Positions 25,705 through 35,182 are shown, counted from the first letter of the stretch. The stretch: 64,000 nt of DNA from Mesoflavibacter sp037029465 (GCF_037029465.1 NZ_JAYMEM010000018.1:1-64000), one strand, 5' to 3'. Numbers and translations are program-made. Notes: generated by a model from the letters alone, not told the origin.

Positions 25705-26844
25705 TTATTTTTTATTTACCGCAGAACAACCTGCCATAGTTGTAATTTTTATCGCTTCTGTTTCTGGTAGGTTTTCATTACGATTTACTACTTCTTGCAC
25801 GACGCTTTGCGTTAATTTTTCAAAAGCTTTCTCTGTTGGTGTTGCTACTTGCATTGCTGCTGGACGACCAACATCTCCTGCTTCTCTAATGCTTTGTACC
25901 AAAGGAATTTCTCCTAAAAGTGGCACATCTAAATCTTCGGCAAGGTGTTTTGCGCCTTCTTTACCAAAAATATAATATTTATTGTTTGGTAATTCTTCTG
26001 GTGTAAAGTAAGCCATATTTTCTATGATTCCTAACACTGGTACGCTTATGCTGTCTTGCTGAAACATTGCAACTCCTTTTTTTGCATCTGCTAATGCTAC
26101 ATTTTGTGGTGTACTAACTACTACTGCTCCTGTAATTGGTAAGGATTGCATGATACTTAAATGGATATCTCCTGTTCCTGGTGGCAAGTCTAATAGTAAG
26201 AAGTCAAGCTCGCCCCAAGCGGCGTCAAATATCATTTGGTTTAAGGCTTTTGCAGCCATAGGTCCGCGCCAAATTACAGCTTGGTCTGGCTTTGTAAAGA
26301 ATCCTATAGATAATATTTTTACACCGTAATTTTCTACAGGTTTCATTTTGGATTTACCGTCAACGGTTACAGATAATGGTTTTTCCATTTCTACATCAAA
26401 CATGATTGGCATTGATGGCCCGTAAATATCTGCATCTAAAACACCTACTTTAAAGCCCATTTTTGCTAACATAATTGCTAGGTTAGCAGTTACTGTAGAT
26501 TTTCCTACGCCACCTTTACCTGACGCTACTGCTACAATATTTTGAATACCTGGTATTGGCTTTCCTTTTATTGTATTTGCTTGTGGTTTTTCTGGTGCGT
26601 TAACTTTTATGTTGACTTTTATTTTTGCTTTTTCGTACACATTTTTGTGAATGGCTTGCAAAATTTCAACTTCTGTTTTTTTACGTGCTTGTAATGATGG
26701 ATTTTTAATTGTAATATCAACAATAACTTCATCTCCAAAAGTAACAACGTTAGTTACTGCGCCACTTTCTACCATGTTTTGTCCTTCTCCTGGAACTGTT
26801 ATCGTTTCTAATGCTTTAAGTATATCTTGTTTGCTTAACTTCAT
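25705..26844 (-). CDS. Mrp/ApbC family Fe-S cluster carrier ATPase
   Basis: A 379-aa P-loop protein of the Mrp/NBP35 group. The N-terminal MIP18/DUF59 domain (residues 1-90) is followed by a deviant Walker A GKGGVGKST (109-117), the segment GVLDADIYGPSMP and the region DLPPGTGDIHLSI. The protein transfers 4Fe-4S clusters to apoproteins in the cytoplasm. Only a single late Cys (AGCSAVNKK) is apparent near the C-terminus. Overlap-free but adjacent to the NifU-domain gene. Confidence 0.92.
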   Translation of the reverse strand: MKLSKQDILKALETITVPGEGQNMVESGAVTNVVTFGDEVIVDITIKNPSLQARKKTEVEILQAIHKNVYEKAKIKVNIKVNAPEKPQANTIKGKPIPGIQNIVAVASGKGGVGKSTVTANLAIMLAKMGFKVGVLDADIYGPSMPIMFDVEMEKPLSVTVDGKSKMKPVENYGVKILSIGFFTKPDQAVIWRGPMAAKALNQMIFDAAWGELDFLLLDLPPGTGDIHLSIMQSLPITGAVVVSTPQNVALADAKKGVAMFQQDSISVPVLGIIENMAYFTPEELPNNKYYIFGKEGAKHLAEDLDVPLLGEIPLVQSIREAGDVGRPAAMQVATPTEKAFEKLTQSVVQEVVNRNENLPETEAIKITTMAGCSAVNKK

Positions 26845-26906
26845 CTTTAAAATTTTATGCTAAACATCAATTTTTAGCGTGTTTTATCAAGAATGATTCT
26901 AAAATG

Positions 26907-26914
26907 CAAATATA
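26907..26914 (-). promoter_or_regulatory. Predicted -7 element of the mrp-nfu operon
   Basis: TATATTTG on the minus strand, a perfect TAnnTTTG match, 62 nt ahead of the Mrp ATG. Confidence 0.5.
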
Positions 26915-27088
26915 CTATATATTGAATGAAGTTAGCCTTTTGTAACTGGAAGTTTTTTATGGTGAAATAAGGGAAATTTATGGGAGAAAAAATATCAAAT
27001 TCCAAAAGCTAAATTCCAAAAAAATGAAATTTGTAATTATTTGTAAATTTTTGAAATAATTACTTTAAGGAAACCCTTGAAATAAATA

Positions 27089-27418
27089 CTACAAACTTTC
27101 AACAGGATCCCAAAACACCATTTCAAAATTTTGAATTTGGTTATCTTTCACCTTAATACCTTCGCTTTCTAACAGCTGTTGCATTAGGTTAGTGCCTTCA
27201 AAATGATGCTTTCCTGTTAGCAAACCTTTTCTGTTTACCACACGATGTGCTGGCACGTCTTTTCCTGTAGAACCATTCATAGCGTAACCGACTAATCTCG
27301 CACTTCTTTTTGCTCCTAAATAACTGGCAATTGCACCATAAGACGTTACTCTTCCGTAAGGAATTTGCCTAGCTACCTCATAAACCTTCTCATAAAAGCT
27401 TAAGGTTTCTGGTTTCAT
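27089..27418 (-). CDS. Alkyltransferase-like (ATL) protein of the MGMT family
   Basis: A 109-aa protein with the O6-alkylguanine DNA-binding fold (IPYGRVTSYGAIASYLGAKRSARLVGYAMN). The active-site motif that reads PCHRV in true methyltransferases is PAHRV here, with Ala57 in place of the acceptor cysteine. Family knowledge says such ATL proteins bind alkylated guanine and flag it for nucleotide excision repair rather than repairing it themselves. It overlaps the LysE-family gene by 4 nt (ATGA), the third gene of a trmB-lysE-atl operon. Confidence 0.9.
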   Translation of the reverse strand: MKPETLSFYEKVYEVARQIPYGRVTSYGAIASYLGAKRSARLVGYAMNGSTGKDVPAHRVVNRKGLLTGKHHFEGTNLMQQLLESEGIKVKDNQIQNFEMVFWDPVESL

Positions 27419-28044
27419 AAGTCTTTAATGATATTAATTAGCGTAACTATAGCTATAACAGCGGTGATGATACCGATGCTGTAATTCATATTTTTTTGAG
27501 ACTTTATACGTTTGCTTTTTATTTTTTCAAATAAAAACACGTACACATAAAGCATCACAAATGTACCTGTTGCCGCACCTGCGACGTAAGATGTAATACC
27601 AATATTATCAAAAGTAAGCCAACCAAAACCTGCTAAAGTCAAACTCATATAGGCTTGATACGGAATTGGAAAAACATTTAAAGCAGACAATAACATACCA
27701 TAAAAAAAGCGACTTTGTTTGCTACGTCTTGTCTGTTCTATTTTTGGTTGTGGTTTCTTTTTAGCTAAAACAAAAAAGTAAATGGCAATTAGTACAAAAA
27801 GCACAAAAGCAACACGCTGAAGTACTTTAATAACTTCTGGATGTTTACTTAAATATCTAGCAAAAATGACAGCTATTAACGTTTGAAAAATCACAACTAG
27901 ACATACACCCATCGAAAAAACCAAACCACGGTTATAGCCTTCTTTTAAGCTAATTTTTGCTGCTGTCATATTAAGCAAACCTGGTGGTATAACACCTACT
28001 AATGCAATAATTAGACTTAAGAAAAATGTAATTGTAAGGCCCAA
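27415..28044 (-). CDS. LysE/RhtB family transporter
   Basis: A 209-aa inner-membrane protein with about six hydrophobic segments and the family start GVIPPGLLNMTAAKISLKEG. LysE-type transporters export amino acids or small metabolites, and the substrate here is unknown. It is 3 nt downstream of trmB and overlaps the ATL gene, so translation is coupled. Confidence 0.85.
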   Translation of the reverse strand: MGLTITFFLSLIIALVGVIPPGLLNMTAAKISLKEGYNRGLVFSMGVCLVVIFQTLIAVIFARYLSKHPEVIKVLQRVAFVLFVLIAIYFFVLAKKKPQPKIEQTRRSKQSRFFYGMLLSALNVFPIPYQAYMSLTLAGFGWLTFDNIGITSYVAGAATGTFVMLYVYVFLFEKIKSKRIKSQKNMNYSIGIITAVIAIVTLINIIKDL

Positions 28045-28047
28045 AGG

Positions 28048-28734
28048 TTATTTTATTTTAAATCTAATATACGTAATTGGTTTGTTTTGTTCTAAATATT
28101 GACCTTCGTAAAAGGTTTGTATACTTGTAACTTCTTCTGGACTTCCTTCTTGTCTATACACATCGTTGTTAGAGTACAACACTTCATGCCCTTCTCCATG
28201 TAACAGACCTAAGGTGTAACCGTGCATAAACTCTGAGTCGGTTTTAAGATTCATCACTCCTTCTGGTTTTAGTACTTTTTTGTACCGTTTTAAAAACTCA
28301 GAATTGGTCATACGGTGTTTTGTACGCTTGTATTTTATTTGAGGATCTGGAAAAGTAATCCAAATTTCGTCTACTTCATTTTCTGCAAAAACGTATTCTA
28401 TTAATTCTATTTGCGTACGAATAAATGCTGCATTTGGTATATCTTCTTCTACTGCAGTTTTTGCGCCTCTCCAAAAACGCGCACCTTTAATATCTATACC
28501 AATAAAATTTTTATTAGGATATTGTTTTGCTAAAGCCACAGTATACTCGCCTTTACCACATCCTAACTCTAAAACAATTGGGTTGTCGTTTTTAAATACT
28601 TGATCATTCCATTGTCCTTTGTATTGGTAAACCTCATCTACCAATTGACTTCTTGTTGGTTGAAATACATTATGAAATGTTTCGTTTTCTTTAAATCGTT
28701 TTAGTTTGTTTTTACTTCCCACTTGTTTTAACAA
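28048..28734 (-). CDS. trmB: tRNA (guanine-46-N7)-methyltransferase
   Basis: A 228-aa SAM-dependent methyltransferase that forms m7G46 in the tRNA variable loop. The SAM motif is LELGCGKGEYTVALA. The TrmB signatures FIGIDIKGARFWRGAK, EIWITFPDPQIKYKRTKHRMTNSEFL and LKTDS are all present. First gene of the trmB-lysE-atl operon. Repeat copy B lies just upstream. Confidence 0.95.
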   Translation of the reverse strand: MLKQVGSKNKLKRFKENETFHNVFQPTRSQLVDEVYQYKGQWNDQVFKNDNPIVLELGCGKGEYTVALAKQYPNKNFIGIDIKGARFWRGAKTAVEEDIPNAAFIRTQIELIEYVFAENEVDEIWITFPDPQIKYKRTKHRMTNSEFLKRYKKVLKPEGVMNLKTDSEFMHGYTLGLLHGEGHEVLYSNNDVYRQEGSPEEVTSIQTFYEGQYLEQNKPITYIRFKIK

Positions 28735-28808
28735 TTTGTTATTTATGGCGTAAAATTAAGGAAATATACCTTAGCAGTATTATACTTATCTTTGAAATTA
28801 GCTTTTTT

Positions 28809-28920
28809 GCGTTAAGGATGGAAGTGACATCCTTTTTTTGCTGCCATATATGGCAAAAAAAGATATAACGGACAGCCTGACCGCTTGCACTGAGCGGAGT
28901 CGAAGTGTGTGGTAACGCCC
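28809..28920 (+). repeat. Intergenic repeat, family 1 copy B
   Basis: About 110 bp beginning GCGTTAAGGAT and ending TGGTAACGCCC, with inner palindromic parts (TTTTTGCTGCCATATATGGC and CACTGAGCGGAGTCGAAGTG). It fills the space between the divergent trmB and glycosyltransferase genes, so it must lie inside or beside their promoters. Confidence 0.8.
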
Positions 28921-28931
28921 AAATTTTTATA

Positions 28932-29987
28932 ATGAAAAAACGAATTCTTGTTGCACCACTTAATTGGGGAATTGGTCATGCTACACGCTGCATACCTATT
29001 ATTAATGCACTTATTGAACAAAATTTTGAACCCATTATTGCTACAGATGGTGCTGCTTTAGCATTGCTAAAAAAAGAATTTAAACAACTAATTTTTATAG
29101 AGTTACCCGCGTACAACATTACTTATTCTAAGTCTAAATCTAGTTTTAAATGGCGATTGTTTAGGCAATTACCAAAAATTAAAAAAGCCATCTTAAAAGA
29201 ACATTTGGCGATTAAAAAAATTGTGCACGAGTATGCTATTGAAGGTATTATCTCGGACAACAGAATGGGTGTGTATTGTTCTAAAATTCCGTCTGTTTTT
29301 ATAACGCATCAACTTAATGTGTTAAGCGGAATGACTACAAAATTAAGTACATCTTTACATGATTATTATCTAAAAAAGTTTGATGAATGTTGGGTACCAG
29401 ATTTTGAAAACTCGCCAAATTTAAGTGGAAAATTAGGTCATGATTTTAATACAAAATTGTTACCAATAAAATATATTGGTGCTTTAAGTAGACTGAAAAA
29501 AGAAGTTGTAAAATCTGAATTTGACATCATGGTTTTACTCTCTGGTCCTGAGCCACAACGTGGATTATTAGAGAAAAAACTATTTGTTGAATTAAATGAT
29601 TTTAAAGGTAATATCTTGTTTGTAAAAGGTAAGATTGAAGGTGAACAGCGTATTGAAAAAAAGCAACAGTTTACTATTTACAATTTTATGACATCTGCAG
29701 ATTTACAACAGGCATTAAATAGTAGTGATTTTGTTATTTCACGCTCTGGATACACCACTGTGATGGATTTAGCCAAATTAGGTAAAAAAGCATTTTTTAT
29801 ACCAACACCAGGACAATTTGAACAAGAATATTTAGCTGAAAATTTACAAACACAAGGTATAATACCTTCTTGTAACCAAAAAGAATTTTCTTTAAAAAAA
29901 CTTGAGAAGCTTGATAATTTTACTGGGTTTGATGCTCTAGATTGCAATACAGATTTTGAAAGTTTGTTTAAGCTTTTTCAAGCGTAA
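28932..29987 (+). CDS. MurG-like glycosyltransferase, unknown acceptor
   Basis: A 351-aa GT-B protein. The N-terminal Rossmann motif is ILVAPLNWGIGHATRCIP, with His in the GIGHATR position of MurG/MGDG-synthase-like enzymes. The C-terminal nucleotide-sugar site is SRSGYTTVMDLAKLGKKAFFIPTPGQFEQE. It probably transfers a hexose or hexosamine from a UDP-sugar to a lipid-type acceptor. I start at 28932 because the longer frame from 28905 begins inside repeat copy B. Its 3' end overlaps the convergent histidine kinase gene by 20 bp. Confidence 0.85.
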   Translation: MKKRILVAPLNWGIGHATRCIPIINALIEQNFEPIIATDGAALALLKKEFKQLIFIELPAYNITYSKSKSSFKWRLFRQLPKIKKAILKEHLAIKKIVHEYAIEGIISDNRMGVYCSKIPSVFITHQLNVLSGMTTKLSTSLHDYYLKKFDECWVPDFENSPNLSGKLGHDFNTKLLPIKYIGALSRLKKEVVKSEFDIMVLLSGPEPQRGLLEKKLFVELNDFKGNILFVKGKIEGEQRIEKKQQFTIYNFMTSADLQQALNSSDFVISRSGYTTVMDLAKLGKKAFFIPTPGQFEQEYLAENLQTQGIIPSCNQKEFSLKKLEKLDNFTGFDALDCNTDFESLFKLFQA

Positions 29988-31002
29988 AAGAAAACTCGCT
30001 ACCTACGTTTACTTCACTTTCTACATAGATTTTTTCGTCGTGAGCTTCTATAATATGTTTTACTATAGATAGACCTAAACCAGATCCACCTTCTTTACGT
30101 GATCCGCTTTTGTCTACACGATAAAAACGCTCAAAAAGTCTTGGTAAATGTTCTTTACCAATACCTTCGCCATTATCGGTTACTCTAACAATAACCTTAT
30201 TTTTTATTAGTTTTTCTATACTAATTTCTGTGGTTCCGTTTTGATGTCCGTATTTAATAGAGTTTACTACTAAGTTAGTTAATACTTGTTGGATTCTTTC
30301 TTCATCGCCTTTTACCATGATTGGCTCTTTGTAATCCATATCAAACATTAAACTAATTTTTTTCTTAGCCGCTTTCATTTCTAATAAATCAAAAACGCTT
30401 CTTACTAAATCTACAATATCAAAAGTGGTAATGTTTAGACGTAAATCTCCAACTTCAAGTTTGGTAATCATGTCTAAATCTTTGACAATATATATTAATC
30501 GTTCTACACCTTTGTTGGCTCTTTCTAGATATTTTTCGGCTACGTTTTTATCTTTCATTGCGCCATCAAGCAATGTTTCTATATAACCTTGTACTGTAAA
30601 TAATGGTGTTTTAAGCTCGTGAGATACATTTCCCATAAACTCTTTACGGTATTCTTCTCTTACTTTTAAGGTTTCAATTTCTAACTTTTTGTCTTTGGCA
30701 TATTTATCTATTTGCCTGGTTAGCGTAGCCATGTCTGTAGTTATGCTATCTTTTCTAAAACTTGCAGACTCTAATAAGGTTAGATCTTTGTAAATCTTAT
30801 TTATTCTTTTATAAATGAATTTTTCTACTCTAAACTGAATAATTAAAAAGGAAAATGCATAGGTAAAGAAAGTGAAAAATAATACGTGTAGTATGTTTAG
30901 AGTATAGAACATATACAAAAAAACACTCATTAAGAGCGTTAAAAATACGGTGATTAAAAACGAAGTTTTTAATGCAAACTTGTATGTTTTTTTTAGTTTC
31001 AA
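29968..31002 (-). CDS. PhoR-like sensor histidine kinase
   Basis: A 344-aa membrane kinase. Two N-terminal membrane segments (about 13-56) are separated by almost no loop, so there is no sizeable periplasmic sensor. A DHp domain carries the phosphoacceptor His128 in GNVSHELKTPL. The ATPase domain has NLVVNSIKYG, DNGEGIG and GGSGLGLSIVKH. It is 7 nt downstream of its response regulator gene. Signal unknown. Confidence 0.93.
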   Translation of the reverse strand: MKLKKTYKFALKTSFLITVFLTLLMSVFLYMFYTLNILHVLFFTFFTYAFSFLIIQFRVEKFIYKRINKIYKDLTLLESASFRKDSITTDMATLTRQIDKYAKDKKLEIETLKVREEYRKEFMGNVSHELKTPLFTVQGYIETLLDGAMKDKNVAEKYLERANKGVERLIYIVKDLDMITKLEVGDLRLNITTFDIVDLVRSVFDLLEMKAAKKKISLMFDMDYKEPIMVKGDEERIQQVLTNLVVNSIKYGHQNGTTEISIEKLIKNKVIVRVTDNGEGIGKEHLPRLFERFYRVDKSGSRKEGGSGLGLSIVKHIIEAHDEKIYVESEVNVGSEFSFTLEKA

Positions 31003-31009
31003 ATAAAGG

Positions 31010-31693
31010 TTATTCTACAAATTTATAGCCAACACCTTTTACAGTTTTAAAGCTATCGTCGCCAATTTTTTCTCTTAGTTTTCTTATGTGTACATCTATG
31101 GTACGTCCACCAACTACGACTTCGTTACCCCAAACGCGGTCTAAAATATCTTCTCTTTTAAAGACTTTTCCTGGTTTTGATGCCAACAAAGATAAGAGTT
31201 CAAATTCTTTTCTTGGTAAAATAATCTCTTCGTTTCCTAAAATAATCTTGTATTCGTCTCTATTAATGGTAAGTTTACCAATTTTTATAACCGATTGGTT
31301 AGTATCTTCAGATTTTAATCGTCTTAAAAGTGCTTTTACTTTACTAATTAATACTTTTGGTTTAATTGGTTTAGTAATATAATCGTCTGCACCAGCATCA
31401 AAACCTGCTACTTGAGAGTAGTCTTCGCCTCTTGCGGTTAAAAAAGTAATAATTGTGCTGCTTAATTCTGGTACTTTTCTAATAGCTTCGCAAGCTTCAA
31501 TACCATCCATTTCTGGCATCATCACATCTAATATAATAAGGTGTGGTTTTTCTTTTTTTGCTTTTTTAACAGCTTTAATACCGTTATCTGCAGTAATGAC
31601 TTGGTAACCTTCTGCACTTAAATTATAGCCTACTATTTCAAGAATATCTGGCTCGTCGTCTACTAAAAGAATTTTAATATCTTTCTTATTCAT
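31010..31693 (-). CDS. OmpR/PhoB-family response regulator
   Basis: A 227-aa regulator with a receiver domain (acidic pocket VDDEPD, phosphoacceptor Asp56 in ILDVMMPEMDG, Lys in DYITKPIKP). The C-terminal winged helix ends with VWGNEVVVGGRTIDVHIRKLREKIG. First gene of the two-component pair with the kinase 7 nt downstream. Phosphate control is possible by resemblance to PhoB, but no pst or phosphatase genes are nearby. Confidence 0.93.
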   Translation of the reverse strand: MNKKDIKILLVDDEPDILEIVGYNLSAEGYQVITADNGIKAVKKAKKEKPHLIILDVMMPEMDGIEACEAIRKVPELSSTIITFLTARGEDYSQVAGFDAGADDYITKPIKPKVLISKVKALLRRLKSEDTNQSVIKIGKLTINRDEYKIILGNEEIILPRKEFELLSLLASKPGKVFKREDILDRVWGNEVVVGGRTIDVHIRKLREKIGDDSFKTVKGVGYKFVE

Positions 31694-31909
31694 CAGAATG
31701 ACTTTGTGTTAAAATAATAACGTAAAGATAAAATTATTAAAATTAAATTATCTATTTAATCCATTGATAACAATTAAATAACATTAATTACAACTTATAA
31801 CCTAACCTAAGTTTTTAGGTTTATGTAATTTACAATCTTTTGCTTACCAAGTAGTTAAAATATCATGTTATATAATTGTAAAAAATAGTATTAGTGTTTT
31901 GTAACTTAC

Positions 31910-31937
31910 TTGTAAGACAAAAATCTGTGTATATTTG
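31910..31937 (+). promoter_or_regulatory. Promoter of the T9SS lamin-tail protein gene
   Basis: TTG (31910-31912), 17-nt spacer, TATATTTG (31930-31937), then 26 nt to the ATG. Both elements match the consensus. Confidence 0.75.
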
Positions 31938-31963
31938 TAACTCACAATTTATAACTATTAATT

Positions 31964-34330
31964 ATGAAAAAATTTTACTTTTTACTTTTAACGGTTTTAT
32001 CACTATCATTTGTTTCTGCACAAGGAACAATTGACTTTGATACCGACGGAAACTGGAGTCCAGCACCTTCTGGGTATGGAGACTACACTTACACTGATAC
32101 AAACTTCACTGCAACTGGTGTAGATGTGTTAAGAAATACAACTTCTGCACAAGATGGCTTTTCTGGTGCTTTCGGAACATATTCTTTTAGATTAAGAAAT
32201 AATTCAGGTACATCCCTAACAATGATTGTTGGATCTGGTGGAATTGGAACATTTTCTTTTCAAGCTAGACGTTGGGACGGAAATCCTGCTACAAATTTTA
32301 CTGTTGAAACAACTACTGATAACGGTGCTTCTTGGAGTACATCTTCTGTAATTGATGCTACTGTTACAGATGATTCTGATTGGAAAACAATTAACGGTAC
32401 AATAAACAGTGCTAACTCTAATGTTGGAGTAAGAATTATATCTAATGGAACAACAGAAAGAATAATGGTTGACAACTTTACTTGGACAGCTTTTTCTACA
32501 TCTTGTGGTGTAACTTTTGATAGTGCGTCTTACATCTGTAATACAAATGTTATAGGTGACAATAACGATAGTGTTACTGTACAAATCCCTTACACAGGTC
32601 TTGATGCTGCAGTTACGGCTGTAACAACTACTTCTGGTGGTACAGTTGGTGGAGATGATCCTGCTGTAACTACTGACGGAATTATTACAATTACAGGTTT
32701 AACTGAAGGTGACGCTTGGGATATTAACCTAGTTGGTGGTGATTGTGGAGCAATAACTGCTTCTGGTACGATAGCTGCCGATTTATGTGACCCAACTCCA
32801 AACACTTGTTTTGATTTAAGTAATGGTACAGAATTATTCGAACTTGTTGCTGTAACAACAAACTCTAGTGGTAACAACAACGGTACTTGGTCTGAATCTG
32901 GCGGAACATACTCTGCTAACGCTTTTTGTGGTGGTGGATGTGCTGAGCCTGTAGAAAGCTGGTTAGTATTTGGTCCTTTAGATATGACTGGTGTAACAGA
33001 TTTAACTTTAGCGTTTGATGCTGCTGAAGCTTTTGGTGTAACAGATTTAAATATTGCTTATACAGATGCTTACTCTGGTTGCCCAACTGGATCTTCTTGG
33101 ACAACTGCTCAAACAATAACAGCTGCTGGTTCTTACGAGGTAGACTTAACTGCTGCTACTGGTACAGATGTGTATATCGGTATTCAATATATTGATGATG
33201 GTGCCGATGGTTATTCTGGTTGGGACTTATCAAACGTATCTTTAGATGCTTTTGGAGCTTGCCCAACTTTAGGAACAAGACCAACTTCTAACTGTGCGGT
33301 TTGTGATTTAATATTAGGTGAAGAAAATATCGTATGTTTAGGTAACACTACTGGAGCTGGAAACGATATGGTAACTATTGAAATTCCTTATACAGGTGTT
33401 GAAGGTACTATTACTTCTTTATCAACTACTTCTGCTGGTACAATTGGTGGTGATGATCCTGCAACTGTAACAGACGGAACAATTACAATTACTGGTTTAG
33501 GTGAAGGTGATGCTTGGGATTTAACAATTAACGGTGGTGACTGTGATGGTACAACTATCTCTGGTACTGTTTTTGCAACTAACTGCGATCCTTCGTTCTT
33601 AGTAATTAATGAGATTTTATCTGATCCAGATGCAACTACAGGTGATGCTAACGGAGACGGAACTGTTGACACTTCTCAAGATGAGTTTGTAGAATTATAC
33701 AACACAGGTACTGTAGCAATAGATTTAACAGATTACATTATTGCAGATGGTGTTTCTGATAGACACGTATTCCCTGCAGGAACAATGTTAGCACCTAACA
33801 CATTTATAACTGTATTTGGTGGCGGTACGCCAACAGGTATTAGCGGTATGTCTCAAGTTGCTTCAACTGGAGGATTAGGATTAAACAATGGTGGTGATAC
33901 TGTAACTATTAAAAATGCTGGCGGTGTAACTGTTGCAGAATATACTTATGGTAGTGAAGCTGGAAACAATCAGTCTATTGCAAGAGAACCAGACTTTACT
34001 GGTGCTTTTGTACAACACTTATCACATACTACTACTCCTGTTCAATTCTCTCCTGGTTCAGAAAATGATAATCCTGCATTATCAAACACAGAGTTTGAAC
34101 AAGCTAACTTTAGCATTTACCCTAACCCAACAAACAAAGGTTATGTAAACATCAAAACAACGTCTAACAGCGCTGTAAACGTAACTGTGTTTGACTTATT
34201 AGGTAAAAAAGTAATCACTAAAACACTAAGTAATGATACATTAAACGTATCTAACTTAAAAGCTGGTGTGTACTTATTAAACATAGAACAAAACGGAGCT
34301 TCTACGACTAAGAAGTTAGTTATAGAATAA
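31964..34330 (+). CDS. Secreted T9SS protein with internal duplication and lamin-tail domain
   Basis: A 788-aa exported protein (signal peptide MKKFYFLLLTVLSLSFVSAQ). Residues 20-180 form a jelly-roll-like region. Two homologous blocks of about 85 residues (from about 189 and 455) share the framework PYTG...GGDDPA...DGTITITGLxEGDAWD. A lamin-tail domain follows from about 545 to 680 (LVINEILSDPD, EFVELYN, IDLTDYII). The last 75 residues are a type A T9SS sorting domain (FSIYPNPTNKG, LKAGVYLLNIEQNG). Expected on the cell surface or released. Lamin-tail domains often join surface nucleases or phosphatases, but no enzyme domain is seen. Confidence 0.88.
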   Translation: MKKFYFLLLTVLSLSFVSAQGTIDFDTDGNWSPAPSGYGDYTYTDTNFTATGVDVLRNTTSAQDGFSGAFGTYSFRLRNNSGTSLTMIVGSGGIGTFSFQARRWDGNPATNFTVETTTDNGASWSTSSVIDATVTDDSDWKTINGTINSANSNVGVRIISNGTTERIMVDNFTWTAFSTSCGVTFDSASYICNTNVIGDNNDSVTVQIPYTGLDAAVTAVTTTSGGTVGGDDPAVTTDGIITITGLTEGDAWDINLVGGDCGAITASGTIAADLCDPTPNTCFDLSNGTELFELVAVTTNSSGNNNGTWSESGGTYSANAFCGGGCAEPVESWLVFGPLDMTGVTDLTLAFDAAEAFGVTDLNIAYTDAYSGCPTGSSWTTAQTITAAGSYEVDLTAATGTDVYIGIQYIDDGADGYSGWDLSNVSLDAFGACPTLGTRPTSNCAVCDLILGEENIVCLGNTTGAGNDMVTIEIPYTGVEGTITSLSTTSAGTIGGDDPATVTDGTITITGLGEGDAWDLTINGGDCDGTTISGTVFATNCDPSFLVINEILSDPDATTGDANGDGTVDTSQDEFVELYNTGTVAIDLTDYIIADGVSDRHVFPAGTMLAPNTFITVFGGGTPTGISGMSQVASTGGLGLNNGGDTVTIKNAGGVTVAEYTYGSEAGNNQSIAREPDFTGAFVQHLSHTTTPVQFSPGSENDNPALSNTEFEQANFSIYPNPTNKGYVNIKTTSNSAVNVTVFDLLGKKVITKTLSNDTLNVSNLKAGVYLLNIEQNGASTTKKLVIE

Positions 34331-34356
34331 AAGCTATATTAAGCTATTGTTAAAAG

Positions 34357-34390
34357 AGAGTTATCTACAATTAGATAACTCTTTTTTTTT
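34357..34390 (+). terminator. Terminator after the lamin-tail protein gene
   Basis: An 11-bp stem AGAGTTATCTA/TAGATAACTCT with a 4-nt loop, followed by T9. Confidence 0.85.
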
Positions 34391-34392
34391 GC

Positions 34393-34400
34393 TAGATTTG
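34393..34400 (+). promoter_or_regulatory. Predicted -7 element of the second T9SS gene
   Basis: TAGATTTG lies directly after the terminator T run and 23 nt before the ATG, so the two T9SS genes appear to be separately transcribed. Confidence 0.5.
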
Positions 34401-34423
34401 AACTGAATTTAAATAAAACACAC

Positions 34424-35182
34424 ATGAAAAAATTTTACTTTTTATTTTTAGCTTTTATAGCTACCACTACTTTTTCTTTTGCTCAGAATGAATTATCTAA
34501 TGGAAGTTTCGAAAACTGGACAGGAACTGGCTCAACTGACATACCTCTTAATTGGCATGGAGATAGATCTAGTATAGCACTATCTGCAGTAACCGAAATA
34601 ACAACTGATGCCCAAGATGGAAGTTCAGCTGTAGCATTAAGCGAGACTGGTACAAACCATAAACGATTTACAAATGAAGCTATAACAGCTACCAATGAAG
34701 AATATAAACTAAGTTATTACTATAAAGGTAATGGACAACTTAGAAATGCATACCATGATGGTAGTTATTCTTCTTATGAACCTTACACTGACGTAAACAC
34801 TACAACTTGGACTTTAATGGAGTATACTTTTACTCCTAATGCAGGTAATTTAGAAGTTATTTTCTCTGTAAGAAACACATCTGGAGATGGTGTATTAATC
34901 GATAATGTAACTTTATTAAAAACAGCAACTCTTTCAAACAAAAACTTTGAAACTGCAGAATTTTCTGTATATCCAAATCCTGTAACAAACGGTTTTGTTA
35001 ACATTAAAACTACATCTAACGATGCTATTAACGTAACTGTTTTTGATGTTTTAGGTAAACAAGTTGTTAAACAAACATTAACGACTAACCGTTTAAACGT
35101 ATCTAACTTAAAAGCTGGTATGTACTTATTAAACATCGAACAAAACGGAGCATCTACGACTAAAAAATTAGTGATTGAGTAA
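34424..35182 (+). CDS. Secreted T9SS protein with carbohydrate-binding-like domain
   Basis: A 252-aa exported protein. The signal peptide (MKKFYFLFLAFIATTTFSFAQ) shares its first seven residues with the preceding gene. The middle NGSFENWTGTGSTDIPLNW, LSYYYKGNG and TWTLMEYTFTPNAG pattern is that of a CBM-like beta-sandwich found in many Bacteroidota secreted proteins. The C-terminal 73 residues are a T9SS type A sorting domain almost identical to that of the 31964 protein. It may bind glycans, but no catalytic domain is present. Confidence 0.85.
   Translation: MKKFYFLFLAFIATTTFSFAQNELSNGSFENWTGTGSTDIPLNWHGDRSSIALSAVTEITTDAQDGSSAVALSETGTNHKRFTNEAITATNEEYKLSYYYKGNGQLRNAYHDGSYSSYEPYTDVNTTTWTLMEYTFTPNAGNLEVIFSVRNTSGDGVLIDNVTLLKTATLSNKNFETAEFSVYPNPVTNGFVNIKTTSNDAINVTVFDVLGKQVVKQTLTTNRLNVSNLKAGMYLLNIEQNGASTTKKLVIE

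Noticed and set aside
26845..27088. Possible riboswitch or RNA gene upstream of mrp
   Set aside because: Apart from one -7 element the stretch is plain AT-rich sequence with no stable conserved-looking fold.
32216..33672. Several minus-strand frames inside the T9SS lamin-tail gene
   Set aside because: They are shadows produced by the repetitive Thr/Gly codons of the real gene.
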